This document shows, in pieces, positions 35,501 to 50,500 of a stretch of 64,000 bases of DNA. The position numbers and the translations under genes were made by a program. The DNA comes from Taeniopygia guttata (taxonomy: Eukaryota; Chordata; Aves; Passeriformes; Estrildidae), in the NCBI RefSeq assembly GCF_048771995.1, contig NC_133063.1, positions 6,894,001 to 6,958,000 of the forward strand. Reading direction: 5' to 3'. Below the pieces are notes generated by a model that was not told the DNA's origin, did not search any database, and was given only the letters and a program-made list of their open reading frames with translations. Within the stretch, counting starts at the first letter, position 1. Every line of letters starts with the position of its first letter.

Positions 35501-38500
35501 TCTGAGATGTTTTTTGCTGTTTTGCCAGCTTCTGTTTGAGACCACAGACTCCTGTGATGCTAATGCATCCAAACATTTATTCTCTTCATTACAGAGATGA
35601 GCAAGGCAGGTTGCAGATGGCACTTAAAAGCAGGGTGGAGTGAGAGCTGGCCCTCTGGGTGCGGGCTTGGTTGCTACAGGGTTGAATCAGGAATCAGAGG
35701 AGTTTGGGTATTATCTAGCCCTTGAAGCTTGAATGGCTTCTGAATTGACTGTACTTCCTGGATGCTGTAAGTAAAAAAACCTGTTTGGGCACTGGATCAG
35801 GCTGTCCATCAGTGATCAAGGTGTCCATCAGAGTGTGAGCACTGCATTTCCCGGTCATGGCTATGGGAAGTGTGTGGCTCCCTTTTCTAACTGCACAAAA
35901 GATTTTCAGTATTTCAACTTCTGGTCTAAGCCAAAGGAAACCAGGCTGGAGCTGGCTTCTGAGGGTGGCCTGATAGAGCAGAAACACTCTGGTCATGCCA
36001 TGCTTGCTGAGAGCATCATGTCATAGCCACAACAACTTTTTGCTGAAAGGATGGTCTTGCACAGGACCAGGAGTTGGACCTGATGATCACGATGAGTCCC
36101 TTCCAAGTCAGCGTATTTTGATTCTGTGACTGAAAGGAGGCCTTTGTCTTGAAACTGTGGTGCAGTAGTTTGGGAGCAGTAAGAAAACAACATAATGGCA
36201 CAGATTACATAATACAAGCCTCCCTTTTTGCAGAAGCCATGAATGGGGCTTGCTTTCTCTTCTTGGTGTGAAATGGCACAGTGGAAGAGGTGGCTTAAAG
36301 TGTACTCATTATTTTTTTACAACAGTTTTCAAATGGAAAGTGTCATTTGAGTAATAGCTGCATCTCCCAGGCTGAATGAATGCCAAGTGTGATGGCAAGA
36401 TGCACTTAAGCCTGGGATATGTCTGCATGTCAGTGCTAACAGAAGAATGCTTCCCAGGGAAGCCCTATTCTCAAGAAGGAACAAATTCTAGTACCAGGAA
36501 GTTCTGATTGTTGTCAGCTGTCTTGTCTGTAGACTTGCTGTGATTTAATGAGGAAAAAAGAAGAGGTATTAATTTCCTCACCAGTGGGACAGGAGTGTCA
36601 GCTGGCCTGTGTTGTGCTGCTTGTGGGGGATGTAGCATCTTTGATGTCTTCTGCCTTGTTGCCACAGCTGGAATTGCCTGTTGGCTCCTGACCACTTGCA
36701 GGGGCCACAGCTGCCCAACAATGCACTTTCTTAGCAAGCATATAGTCTTGCAACAATATTTTCAGTCCCCCAGCGCCTGCACCTCAGGAGAAATTTGTTG
36801 ATGTATTTTCTCACTTCTGCCTTAATTGTGCCAGAGATAAGATGGCTCAGATCAAACTTCAGTCAAATTTCTGTTCCAAAAAGTTTCTCTTAAATCTAGG
36901 TAAGGCTCAGAAAAAACTGCTGAGTGAAAACTGTAAAATTAATTTAAATATGTGATATGAAATAATCATGCAGAATCAGCAAGCTATGTCTAAGATACAT
37001 ACCCCTTTTTGCATACTCTGCTGCTGTGTTGTATTTCTACAGTTTGTGCTTGCCACAGAGAAAAATGCAGATTTTTTTATACTTTTGCAAATGTTAATTC
37101 TTCCAGTGTGGAGTGGTCTGATGGCTGGGTGTGGGGTGTTTTTTGTTTGTTGGCTTGTTTTTTGAGTTTTTTTAACATTCACTGAAATGGAATTATTTTA
37201 ATCACTTGGGGACACTACCTTAAACTATATTTATAATATTGACTTGAAAAATGAAGATGAGCTCTCCCAATACCCCATTCCTCCATCCATAAAAGCAGTG
37301 TATATTTAGCTGGACATAAAGAATGTACAGCACATGGCAGAGGATGACATCTGTAAAGTTTCAAGGGACAGCAGATGTTGGTTAGGGTTTTGGAAAAAAT
37401 TGAGTTGTTTAAAGATACAGAACTAACTTCTGGTGGGTTCGTAAGACATTTAGGTATATTCAAATTTTAGCTTCCGTAGAGGAGAAATCCACGTGGAGCA
37501 GACCTGTAGCCTGTCTAAACATTGTCCTGCCATCTGAGTTGCCTGAAGATGATGCAAGCACAGTACATGCTAAAGTGAAGAAGTCTGTCAGTTTGCTAAA
37601 TATTCTGGAACAGATTGAACAAAAACAGTAAATGCAAGATATCTACTGCATGCATCACTGAATTCTCTGGATATAAGATGCTGTCTTTGCACAGTTTTTC
37701 TTAAATCACACCCCACCCCAATACTCTTTGACATAACTCAGGAATATACTTGCACTGTGGCTTTGTAAAAGTTTTTGGGTGTTTTTCTTCATCTCTGTGT
37801 GTTATGTCTAAGAACACAGTGATTCAGGCAGTGAGCTAAAGTCTTCTTCTCAGAGGACTTGTTTTGATTCTTGCACATACCTTAGAAATAATGTGTAGAT
37901 ATCCAGAGGTCCATACAGCATGCATCAAAAATCACTGACTTGACAAATACAAAATGCTGAGTGACCTTTAATGGTAAAGTGTAATCATACAGACTTTAAA
38001 TTAATATGTTGTTCACAGCCATGCAGTTACAGCTCAGACATCACCAGCCTTTGCATAATAGAAAGCATTTAATTCTGTATAATGGCTGACTGCTTCCAAA
38101 CAACTAAACAACAAAGCAAACATTTTTTTAAGGGGAGAGAAACACAATTGCAGGTCTAGAACAAGGTGACCAGACTGGAAACAAATTTTACTTGCTTGAT
38201 ACTGCTGCTAAGGCATTAATTTGTTTTTTTTTTTTTTTTTTTTGTCACCGTTCCCAGGTTTTTTTCCTAAGCAGAAAATCTTTTGCTTCATTTCTGAACT
38301 GAGCATCTCTTCAGACACTGAACTTCTGTGAAGTCTACCTTTGTGCAGGGACAGCAGCTTTGGTAGTATCTGAACCCTTTCAGTTTTGCTCTCTCCAGCC
38401 TAACTGATCCCTGTGAGGCTGCTCATAGTAAACAAACCCTGTAGTGCTGGGAATAATGGCACAGGAAACCTGCAGTGCCCTGGTGCCTTTTGGTGAATCC

Positions 38501-41500
38501 CTGGGGTAAGCTGTGCAGTGTGATGTGGTGAGGACTCAAGAGGAGCTGGCTGGATGGTACCAAGCCTGAGGTCTGTCCAGTCCATGGCCATGCCAAAGCC
38601 TTGTGAGCAGGTAATGGTGATTTGCTGCACTGGTTTGGATTCAAGGCTGCTTTAGCCCAGGAACATGGATGTGGTCATGGAGGTCAGCAGATGCCCAGGA
38701 AGAGGTCAGCTTAGAGATTCATAAGAAGCATGTGATTTCTGTAGTGTTAGGGATTTGTATCCCTTGAGCTTGTTCACCCTTGTCAGGTGCCTCAGTATTT
38801 TGTTTTCTGTGAGATTGCTTTGCAAGGTGGTTGGTGGTTTTGACTACAAACTATACCAGGAACCATGTCCTCCTTGGTGTGGTGCTGACTGCCAATACCT
38901 TCTTCTGTTGTCTTCTGGCTGTTGCATTAAAAAAAAAAAGGCACTGATTTTAATTTGCTTTTTTTAGACCCCTTATACTGCAAGCGCCTCTGCCACGTCT
39001 CTTAGTAGCCTTGCAGCTGAAAAATCTTATGTGACCCTCTCTAAAATCCCGACTTCTTCTTCTTATAGCTGGAAAACAGCTATAGGCAGTGGTCTCACAC
39101 AAGCACATTCTTTCCTCCCCACCTTCTGGTTTTCTATACATCTCCCTGCAACTCATGATAGTTAGGAATTAGTTTAAAACTCAGGCTTAGATTTCTTCTC
39201 ATTCAAAACCTTGACTAGCATTAAGTTATAGCAACTCCAGCTGAGATTAAGCCATGCAAAGTCCTGTTTTGAATGTTAATCTATTTTACTAATGCTTTAA
39301 TTCAAGAATTGCAAACGTGTATTAGTGTGGGGAGGTATAAGGAAAACACAGCTATGCTGTATGGGGTCAAATGGAATTAAATGCTACAACCCTTGCCTAC
39401 CCAGTGGTCTTACTCTGAGCACCCACACTCTTCCTGTGATGTTGGTGCACTAGGTTTTACCAGTTAGCAAGTTTATTTTAATGCCATTTTTCTGCATTTA
39501 ATCCTGCTCCTTAGGGAAGTGATTTAAGACAAGCTCAACAGGCATAGTCTTTTCAGAACCATTGGTATGACCTGTCAAAAACAGTGAAGCTTGCTGAGCT
39601 CTTGGCCACACAGGGATGATGTGACAGCAGAGGCAGAGCTCTCAATGCAGGATTCTGTAAAGACTTGCCCATGACATTGCAACTTGCTGTAGGTTTTAAA
39701 ATCTGTGGAAACCTTCTGTCCATCGTTCCTGCTGAGAGCATATACTCACTGTATCAGCGTATTTCATCCAGTGAGTATTTGGCTGCTGACAGCAGTTGAG
39801 TTTTTTGCTGGTGTTGGTGAAACAATGAGAATAGACCAAGCACAGCCAGGATTAGAAATGGACCAGGTGTGGCTGTGAAGTTCTCCATAGTAGACTGATT
39901 TACAGGCATTCTTCGAGGCTTTTTTCTGCTTTCTTGCAATATTGCAGCATTTCCCCAGTAGCCTCAATGAAACATCCAAAAGTCGCTCCAGTGCAGGGGC
40001 TGTTGCCGGGGGGCTGACATCCAGTGGTGGTATGGCTGAGGGGGAAGGCAGGAAGCTCTGGGAAACAGAGCTGTGCACATCCAAAAGCATGTAAAACTGA
40101 GGCTTCCTCATGATATGTCTTAGCTGTGGAGACATGCCTGAGGACACTTTCACCTCTCTGTCCCAGCTAACAGTTCTGCATGAATGGTCCCTAGGTCCCT
40201 TCCTGCTGATGTTTCCCCTTAGGGATGGGTGGTCTCTTGCTGTCTAGAATTTTGGCTGACTCTTGCTTCCTGAAGACTCATGCTTCAGCACCCATCCTGT
40301 TCTGCTTTTTCTCAAGCACTCTTTTCCCAGGTCTCCTGCAAGGAGTGAGCCTGTCTTAACAGCATCCATACTCTCAGGGAGTCTGAAAATTTCCAGACTG
40401 GAAGTTGCCATTTAATTATCTGCTTCTTTGAATACCTCCTCCTTATTAGACATTTTCAGAGAAAATATGTGACCTTAAGTGTGAATGCTTCAGGAGGCAC
40501 GGATTCATACTGGTTCTTTGTGCTCAGACTGACCCATTGCTTGTCACAGCAGCTGTGGACAGTTTTATCCCCTTCCACTGAGACAAAGCTCAGCTTTCCT
40601 GTCAGCTCAGCTGAAAATGGTGGTGAGATAGCAAGAGTTTGATATGCCTCAGTTAAAGCTCTCTGACATGTAGGTATGTGTCCTGGTTTGAGACAAGTTA
40701 GGAGGAAACATTCACCGAAGACAGTATGATTAAAAAAAAAAAGGCCCCAAGACAAAACCAGTTGGTCCCAAGAAAAGGTCCCAACTAGAACCTCAGTGAA
40801 AGTCAAAAGAAGATGCTTTAGTGCATTTCTTTTGTAGAGAAAGGAGAAGCATTTTCTTCAGCTTTTTATGACTTACTTTACCTATGTAAAAACCACTGGG
40901 ATTTTTGGAGGGCAGTTTGAGGAGAGCTTACGAGTTGAAATGAAATTCATCCAGAGAGAGAAACTGTGCTTGAGGAAAGCCAGCACCCAGCTCTCAGCAG
41001 GAGTTAAAGACACCTCTCAAGGGTGAATTGTGGGAACAGTTTCTCCTTGCAGATACTGATCTGCTGCTCCATTCACACATCCAGACAACAGAGCAGAGGC
41101 AGTGTGTGTGCTTCTTGCTGGGCTGGCTTATCTGTCCTTGGCAGCTCCTGCTGGAGTAGCAGGAACTTTGTGGTCTTAGCATCCTGCTGCTGTTCACTTC
41201 AGTGCTGAGACACAGATTCAGCAGCTTCGTTCCTGTGCTGGCCTGAAACCTCCAGGAGCACCACGGGTTTATCTTAAACAATCTCTCTGTTCCCCAAGCA
41301 TGCAACACAAGGCCAGCAAGGTGGAACCTCTGTTGACCCATGTCAATGCCTTGTGTGAGGTCAACAGAAACTGGTCCAGTGTGTTGGCAGGAGGTCTGAG
41401 GGGTGAGGACTGCCAAGTGCAAACTAATGCAACCTCATAAATGTTACTTAAAATTCGCTGTGAGGCAAATGCAGCCTTCCTAACTCCTGACCAAGAGCTA

Positions 41501-44500
41501 TGGACCTAGAGAAGTGGGCTTGATCCAACACATTCAAACAGGCAGAAAGCACTGCAAGAGTGATGCACCAATGGGTAGGAGCTTGCTGCCTCTCTGCCCA
41601 GAGCATCACTGGACTGAAAAATAATATGTATATGGCTCATGAGAAATGTATGTTCAGCTGGGCTGATTTAAGGGGATTGGTGCTTTTAAGCATCACCCTC
41701 TTCAGTAGTGACAAAGACGAGATGCTTTGAAGGTGGTGGTTAAAGCCCTCTGAGGGAAGCAATTATGAAATGGCTGACCTGGATGCAGATTTCTTTGCCC
41801 TTGAGCTGAGAGAGAAGGCTTAAGCAGGAGTTTTATATCCCTTTCAATCTTGCTCGTATTTAATCTTTGCTAATGCAACTTGAAAGCACCATGAATGTTT
41901 GGCCAGCCCATTTCTGGGCTCCTTGTTTCAGGGCATTTTGACTTCTGCAAAGCTTAGGTGAGCGGTGGATCAAAAGAAGGAAAGGAGAACACACGTTGTC
42001 TCTTGATTTGGACATTGGTAAAGCAATAGAATTAAAAACTAGTTCTGACCTCAGAGCATCCTCATTCTTTCCTGCTCTTGCATTCTTTTTTAATATGTCT
42101 TGTTTGGATGAAATATGATAAACTTACCCTTAAGCCTGGATATGGATTTTCTTTATACATCCTTTTAGTGCTCTGACAACCTAAATAGATGTTAAATACA
42201 GCTGTTCCCATACACAAACCAGTATCTGCAATTTTCATCAGCAGCATTGAGCCGTTCTGACAATCAAGTTACCCCTTTCAGATGAAAACACTAAGATCAT
42301 GCAGCCTCTGTTTAGGCACTTAACTCTGGTAAATGATGGCCTATACACTGAAACCCCATTAATTTTACAATTTACTTGTGACTGTTACTGGATGATGAGG
42401 AGGGTACTGTGAGCTGGAGTTTTCTTCTTTGCTTTACAGTGAGGTACAGGCAATAGAGATCCTTGGAACACGTGTTTGCTGGCAGGGATGCTCAGTGCAG
42501 CAGATGTCTGTGAAATCTCAAAGAGCAAGGCTGAGGGATGGAGAAGCTGTGTCCCAGAGGGGTATAGATCAGAAATTCCTTACTCCTCAGGAACTGGACT
42601 GTTCTGTTAATTTTATTTTCCATTTCATTTATCTGTCACTGGGATTTGGCACCAGCTAGTTGTTAGCCATACCATCCCTTCACATCCATCTGAGCAGGCT
42701 GAACTTTTGTCTGGATTTGTAAGCTACTCCTGTCTAAGCTGTTGCAGACAAAGAGCCTTCCCCCGTGTGCTCTGGCTCCAGCTATTCCTTTTCTAGCCCC
42801 TCCTGCCTCCCTGCCAGTGAATGAATGCAGGCAGGACAGACATGGTGATTTCTTCCATTTTGTCATGCTTGTGATAGTCATCTTTGTGATAGAAAGCCCT
42901 TTATCTGTTCCATCACATCTTTACCAAAGGATTGGGTAGGCTGGTGTTAGCACGTGCATCAATGTACTGGAAGCCCTAGTGCTGAGTAGCTGGACTAGTG
43001 AATGCCTAGTGAATGGCAAATAAATTAGTCCAAGACCCCTATGTAAGATCTGCTGTCGACTTAGAGCAGAGTGGTGTTGGACTAAATCTTGCAGAACTGG
43101 CACAGTGCAGAAAGGCAGGAGAAGAAACGGGGGTAAAAGGCCAGGGGAACCTGGAGCAAAACCATTCTAGGGCATGGGGAAGATAACTATTCATCAATGT
43201 GCTCTTGGAAGAAAATACAATTGTTGGACAGATGGCCTAGGAGGAATATATGGATTTGTGATTCCATCCATGTCTGATTAAAGAGCTGTGACTATGTGTT
43301 CCTGTGAATTATGTGTCCCTTGTACTTTGAATTTCTCTTTGTATCTGACGCTTATCCTGAGGTATTTGATCGAAATGCATAAAAGTTATTGTTGTCCTGG
43401 GGGACAGAATGTTCCATTTAACTTTGTTTTTTAAAGAGTGTTTTTGTAAGCTAATGCTTTCACCAATGTAAACCATGCCATGGCTTGCTATGCCACAGCA
43501 ACTGACTACCTCATATGAATATAAAGTTTACTGAAGAATTTACAGAGTTAGTGATTTATTTTATCTGTCACTTCAAACAGAAGAATTACGGGCTCCGTCT
43601 TGCCCAGCTGGGAAGAAACTTTATGCTGACTCTAGATAGTTTGTGCACTACATTTTATTGCTGGCATGTGCTTTAGCTTAGAGATTTGTTTTGTCCCTAC
43701 GTGTTCAGAAAAGTATTTTGATCTTAGTCCTGCAGCTTTTCTCTATTCTGAGAAACTGGACCTTTACTCTGTCAAGTGTTTCTTACAAGAAATGAGCAGT
43801 GGGAAGGTGCTGGGGGCACCAGACCTGGGTAGAACCAGTTGCTCAATCCGTCTGTCCATTCACCCCTCCAGGTGTTCCCCTGCTTACTGGGCTCACCACC
43901 CCGTGTCCCCTCCCTGCCTCCTGGCCAGACAAGCAGGTTTGACTTGTGTGGTATGGTTGTAAAACCAAGTTTGGCTCTTGTCCTGACCTAGACAGTTGTG
44001 GTCATGCATGGGATGCCCAGCAGAGACCCTAGACAGTACTCCAGTCTAAGGACATGTTTGCATATCTTATCCTTCTTCCCCTTTTTAATCATCCTTGTTG
44101 TAGTCCTTGCTCCTCACTTTCTCTACCCCACTATCTTTTCAAAGAGACAGCCTGTCCCATTTATGGTTTTCCCATGGGTTCCAGTTTTATGACATACATA
44201 CTCAAATTTGCTATTTCTGATACTATTCCCTTGATATTTTTAGCCCTAATCAGTATTATTGAAATAGCTGGCCAGTGCTGCTGGCCTTTCAATGGGTAAG
44301 CTGGCTAAAAAGTGGGTAAAGTGGTTGGGTGCTCTCACATCTGTTAGGTCTTTGTTCTTAATACTGAAATTCTTGGGTTCAATGACAGAGGGGTGAGCTC
44401 TGAAGAAGTTCCCTGAGTTGGCCCAGGTCTACTCTGGGTGATTTTGGTGGTGACAGAGTGAAATGAATACTTTAAAAATGCTGCCTGAAGGGAGTTCATG

Positions 44501-47500
44501 TTACTTCTGCTGTTTTTTCACTAAAAGGTATATAAGCTTTGTTTATTTTTGCTCTAGGCAGAAGCACTTGTGTGGGATAATGACATATCGGCTCATGCCC
44601 AGAATGTTGCCAAGGCCAAATATGAATTTTTATTTGGCTTGGAAGAAGAGAAGCCTTCAGGAATGGGTAAGTGCTATTTATTATTATTTTGTGTAAAAAA
44701 AAAAAAAAATCTTCTTAAGCCACTCGGGAAGGTTTTGCAGAAGCTGCTCCTTTAATGACCCCACGAGGGCTCACTCATTGTGCTGTGCTGCTCTTCACAA
44801 GCACTGGACCATAGGATCCTGCTGGTTTGGCCCCAGAAAATGACAGTGGTTCACTCTCTTATACCTCTGCCTTTCTTTCTGGCTCATGTGGGCCACCATG
44901 ATGAGACAGCAGGGACTCATGTGCTGGAGACACATTGGTAGAGGGAGTCCCTGCACTTCCCTGTGCTGGAGTTGTTCAGCCACAAGTTCTGCAATTGCAC
45001 ATGCTGAAACATGGCCATTTCTGCCTGGAGATCCCTCCAGAAATGCGCTCTGTGGTCTTTCTACAGGTACAGGTAGGTAAGATTTTAATTCAGATACTTG
45101 AGGCGGTACCTGAACTTCTCTGCCCTCTGTAGTCAGTGATTCCAGAAGTCCAGGTGCAATATCTAATGTTATGCCTAAGGATCTGTCTTGTTCCTGCTGT
45201 CTTCTTGTAAATGTAAGGCATTTTCTACCTTTTAAGAGCCCAAGCCTAGAATAAAATAAATGTAGTTATTGTAGCTATTCCTCTTGCCTTGTCAAAATTA
45301 TCAACAAGCCATGCCCTCTTTGAAAAAGCATTTCCTCAGGCTGTTCTCTTTGTACCTTGATCCTTTCTAATTGCAAACTTTCTGGAATGTCACTTAATTA
45401 AAGAAGACTCCCTTCTTGCCAGAAAAGGGCAGCACTTTGTTCAGAAACAAACCGTGTATGCTTCTCAACTTCAGTAAGGAAAAAAAAAAATTAATAATAA
45501 TAATAATGATAATAATAAACAACAAAGAAACAGAATTGAGTTTCTTCCTGGATTTTATAAAGTTTGGTCTCCACTTGGGAAATCCTAATTGCAAAGTGGA
45601 AAAATTCCAAATTTCCAAAAAGAGAAAAAGACCCTCAAAAAGCCCAAGCCAAAATGACCTCATTTAGAATTTTAAAAACTCTTCCAAATTGCCTCAAAAT
45701 GTGTATCAGTTTATTACATGAATCATGATGACCTCATTTCTTGCTTGGAAAGACACAGTGTGAGAGCACTGTCAGCAGGCATTGGTACAAATCCAGAGAT
45801 TGGTCTTAAATAAAGTATGCAATGTCTAATAAATCCAAGTGAATCCACTGTTATTACCAAAACAAATTACCAAATATGATGGGTATTCTAAGCTAAGTAT
45901 TGAGCTCTAAAACAAAGGGTGGCAAAGAGTAATCCAGATATATTGACTTATGTGCCTGATTCTCGGTATTTTTCCTGTGCTTCTTGCCTTTTTCTGGATC
46001 TCCGTCTTGCCTTGTTTCCGGATCTTGTCCTGTTCCTTTATTAATGAGAAACTACCATTAGGGGCTAACAATTAGCAAAATGAGAGTGATTTCAAGGGAC
46101 CCTCACAGGAGGGTTTGTGAATCTTTAACAGTGGTTAACATACAACATTTGTGAATTGTACCCAAACACTGGGTGACATTGTGCTTACCCAGACTGGCCT
46201 CATGCTGTCACAGGCAAATGCATCCTCCTCCTCCTCCTCCTTCTCTTACAAGTTGTTTGACCACCATGGATAAATGAGAGTGGTTCTGCCCCTTCTAGTT
46301 TTTTCTTCAGCTTTTAACTGCTTATTTACTGGAGGTGAATGAGGACAGGGTGGCTGAGGGGACAGTCGTGCAAACTCAGGGCTTTTGTACACCAAATCAT
46401 AGGTTTTTTTTTTATTTGATAGATGCCAAATATGTCATGACATATGCTTTTGGGGGAAGCAGCTATGCTTGAAAGTCTTTTTACTCTGTGTTAGAAGAGA
46501 AGGGAGAAAGCACCACCAAAAATCCAAATAAACATGCTACTTTCTGAAGTTTCCTTTAAAAGAAAGAAAACATGCTTTTTAGGGATCAAAGTATGAAATA
46601 TTTTAAGCAAATGAGTGACAGGGGCAGGGTCAGGAGAAATGTTGGTGTTTAAACTTGATCAAGAAAACAACTTGTCACTGGGGGCAGTTAGGCTGGACTT
46701 TAATTTATCAACCCTAAAGCAGGTGACCCGTGCCATGGCTGGCCTCAGAAACAGAATGTAGCACGTAAACTGCTGAACAGCTTAATTACTTCTGCCTTCT
46801 GGTTCATCCTTTCCCTTTTGGCCACGGCCATGTCACTGTAGCCCTGCTGATGCTGCTGATATACATGTCTTGACTAAGTGCTAATACACTTGCATCAGAC
46901 AAGCCAATTCACAAAAAAAAACAACAATAATTGGGGACGACTGTGGCAAACACTTCTGTTTACCCACTTGGGGGATGGCAGCTTTTGTTAATAAGCTCCG
47001 TGCTGATTTTTACCTTCCAGGTTGAAGCTGCTGGTCATTTTCAAATGAAAGGTGGGGGGGATAAAAAGTTAGATGGATTTATAAGAGGCGTCTCATCAAC
47101 GATACTCAAATGCTAATAAAGCACGCAAAACATTTTCTTTCGGTGTCTTCAGTCTGATTTTCTCTGGAATGTGTGTGATCACTGATGCCCTAATGTGGTC
47201 TTGTCTTTAATGCATGATGCCTCTTGTCTGGGTCCCCTCCTCTCCAGTCCATTGTCCATCCTCCTGCCGGGGATGCATTACTCGGAGCAGAAGCAGGTCC
47301 AAGCCACATTTCCCTGCAGACCCCTCGCACTGGGGGAGCGGGGAGAATGCACCACACTTGTCCACGTGGCCCTGCACAGCCTGGCCACCTTCCCTGGCGA
47401 AACCCCAGCCTTCTGCCTTCCAGCAAAAGAAAATGTTTTTTAGAAACTGAATTTAGCTGGGTTGGACAAGACCTCTTCTCAGACTCACTGACATAAAAGG

Positions 47501-50500
47501 TCGCTTGTTGTATGTGGAAACATACATTCCTCCTCTGGAAACTGCTGTGGAAACAGTAATCTCTATTGAGCAGACTTTTCTTCAGGCTTGGCTGTGCTAC
47601 AGGACTGATTTTTATGACTTTGCCGTTAATACACTTAAATACCAAAAAGAAAAAAAAAAATCACAGCCACATTACTTAGTCTTAAAAGTGCTTCCTTGGG
47701 GAAAAAAGTGGGGGATACTACAAAATAATTCCTTAAATAAACATGAAGGCCGAATATCCCAAAATTCCTGTTATACGAAAAATAAATCCAAGACTGTTGT
47801 TAGGAAGAAAATAGCTTCTTAAGATTAATAAACAGTCTTTTCTCTGATGTATCTTTTCTCTGAAGCTTTCATCCCTCCTGTGTACCAGAGGTTTAATCTC
47901 ATCCTTCACAAAAAGGCCCTGTACAAATACTGCCTGTGTTGCTATGCAAATCTGGTCTTTCCCAACAGCTGCTGGAAGAAGCTTGGTTTGAATTCCTGGT
48001 GAAACAAATATCTTTTTGGAGAGCCTGTCACTTGCTGTTTTGTGTTCAGTGAGGTGTCATGAGGCAACTGAGCTCATTTAACATCTTGCTTCTGCCAAAA
48101 GAGATGGTCCCAGACACACACTGCCACCGATTGTCTCATGCTAGTTCTTGGGCTCATCTGTGTGCTTAGCAAGCTCAAGCCAGCCAAAATTATAACAAAT
48201 CCCCCTAAAATAATGCCAAAAGAACAATTCTAAAAAAAGGGTTTATTTTCTCCTGGCAATGTGTGCTGAATCACCATTGCAAGGGGTCAAACAATGCCAG
48301 ATCTGACACGTGAAAGAAAATCAAACACATACTTTGACCCATGCAACATACCTGTTCTGAACTGCAGTTAAAGAAATTACTGCTTTTGCTTTAGGACATC
48401 TAGAACTTTTTTTCAAGAGCAGAGGAAGAACACAATGGCTGCTATTTTGTAAAAGCAAAGTCTTTTCAGGCTTCTTGTGCTTCTGATTTAAACACCTTTA
48501 AGAAAATTATCCCAGTAAGTGAACATCACTGACACAGATTCTGCCTTGCTTGTTTGCTCTGTTCCTTCAAGGCATTCATGTCCAGCTCTGCTGCATCCCC
48601 CTCGCACTGCGGGGAAGTGGCACCTTCCTGGTCCTCACTGAAGGAACTGCCCTGAGACCCCAGGCACTCATTACATTGTTCTCATGATAGCCCAGACTGC
48701 TGACTGTAGTCTTGTCCAGGGCTCCAACCCTGTTGTTTTCCATTTTGAGGCACCACCACCCCTTGTCATATTTTCATCTCTTGCTCTTTCCATCTCCAGG
48801 CAATTCTCAAAGTCTGAGCTCCCTGATCTGGTATCTTCCTCTGCAGCTCTGCTTAAAAGGTGCAAAACTGCATTTTCTAAGGGTTGGAGGACTGCCTGAT
48901 TTTCACATTAATTTTGCTTAATTACAGTGAAGGATTAGCACATCAGATGTCCTGCAGCGTTTACCAGCACACACAAGGAGAAAGCTCAGAGCTGTGGTAC
49001 CCCTCTCCCTTATAATTAAAATTCTATCATCCTGTTGTCCATACTTGACTTAATCAGCTTCTTGTTGTTGCTTCTAGTGTCCCACTGCATTTTCTGACAT
49101 ACAAGCCAGAAAGTCCTGCAAGAGTTTTAAAATCATAGTGTGTAGTCAATAGTTTTCTCATAAATACCTCCAATGTTTGGCATTGCTGATTGGCAACGAC
49201 GTAAAAAGAAGGATAACTTTTTAAATTTAAGTCTCCAGATGTACTGTATAAGAAGGTACTTTTCCAGTTGAGTTTGTGCACTATAGGAAGTGATTACCTT
49301 TTTGGTACCAGCATGTTCACTGGCTATGCTGAGTGCTCCTCTTTCACTCCAGCATGGAGTAAAGCAGGTCGTTTTGGATGCTCTGAAGAGCAGCAAGCTC
49401 TCACAGTGCTGTCAGATTAGTATTGTGCACATGGGAAGGTGAATGCTGGTGCAGAAGGACAGCATTGTGCTCTGCACCTTGGCTGCAGAGGTGGAGAGGT
49501 GGAACTGTCTTGCTATCTCCCTTTATTTCTGCTATCTCCCTTAGTTTCTGAGTGCTGCTTCCTGGGGCTGGGAGAAGCTGAGGCATGCTCTGGAGCTGTC
49601 AGGTGTGGTGTGATGGATATGTGGGTTTCCAGTCCAGGGAGGAGGAAAACTGAAGGGGGCACAAGTCATTATGCTAAGTCCCTTGCGCCACAGGAGGAAA
49701 TTGAATGTCTTGTGACCTTCACTTGAAAGCTGGATAGTTCAAGTTATCATAACCTACAGCTGTAGGGAGGAGATTACCACATCCTCAACTTTCTAAACAA
49801 CAGAGTTGTTTGAAGGCCAAGAGTTTAGTACAAATAATTGTTAAAACATGGACTGTTTGTTTATTGTTTTTTAAAGGTGCAGAATTAAGCACTCAGAAGT
49901 TATGAAATGCTAGAGTTAAGGCAGTAAATGTCTCCCTGTCTGTGCACTGTTGACCGAAGCTGAGAGCCATGCTGATGTGAGCACACAAATATTTGGGGAC
50001 CTGGTGATGCTGGCAGTCTATCAGTGTCTGGCAATATGAGATGCTCTGAGCACATGTGGCACAGGCTGAATTCAGCTGAAGCTGGCAGGACTCAGCAACA
50101 CTTTCCTGGAGGCAGTCAAGTCATCCCCTTCCACCAGGCAGACAGAAAATGGGGCATCCAGATCAATGGGCACAAGAGGGGAGGCTCAGCCAGCTGACTT
50201 TGCTTGTTACAGGCAGGTGCAGTGGGACACAGATGCATTTTTAACTATCACCATGTCTTCCCCTCAGCCTCAGTCCCATCATCTGGTGAGATCTGCAGCA
50301 CATCAACACAAACCCTACATTGTGCTGTAGCCTTGCTTCATTTCTGGAGCTTTCTGAAGGAAATTATGTGTATTAACGTGCTGTTGATTTGCACAAGGAG
50401 AAGGCATTTAAATAAAATTATGTGGGTAGGTGCAGTTCTGGCCTGGTATTGGACTGACAGAGTGTAACACAGAGTACAGCAGGTATTTTTCCTGTTCACA

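Larger units (their letters stand above)
32769..44557. other. Intron 1 of the unnamed gene, mostly unremarkable
   Basis: No coding exon is required here: exon 1 and exon 2 join in phase without one. A CR1 tail lies at about 36045-36135 and a possible LTR edge at 40678. Poly(T) runs lie at 38223-38243. I saw no other element. Confidence 0.6.
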
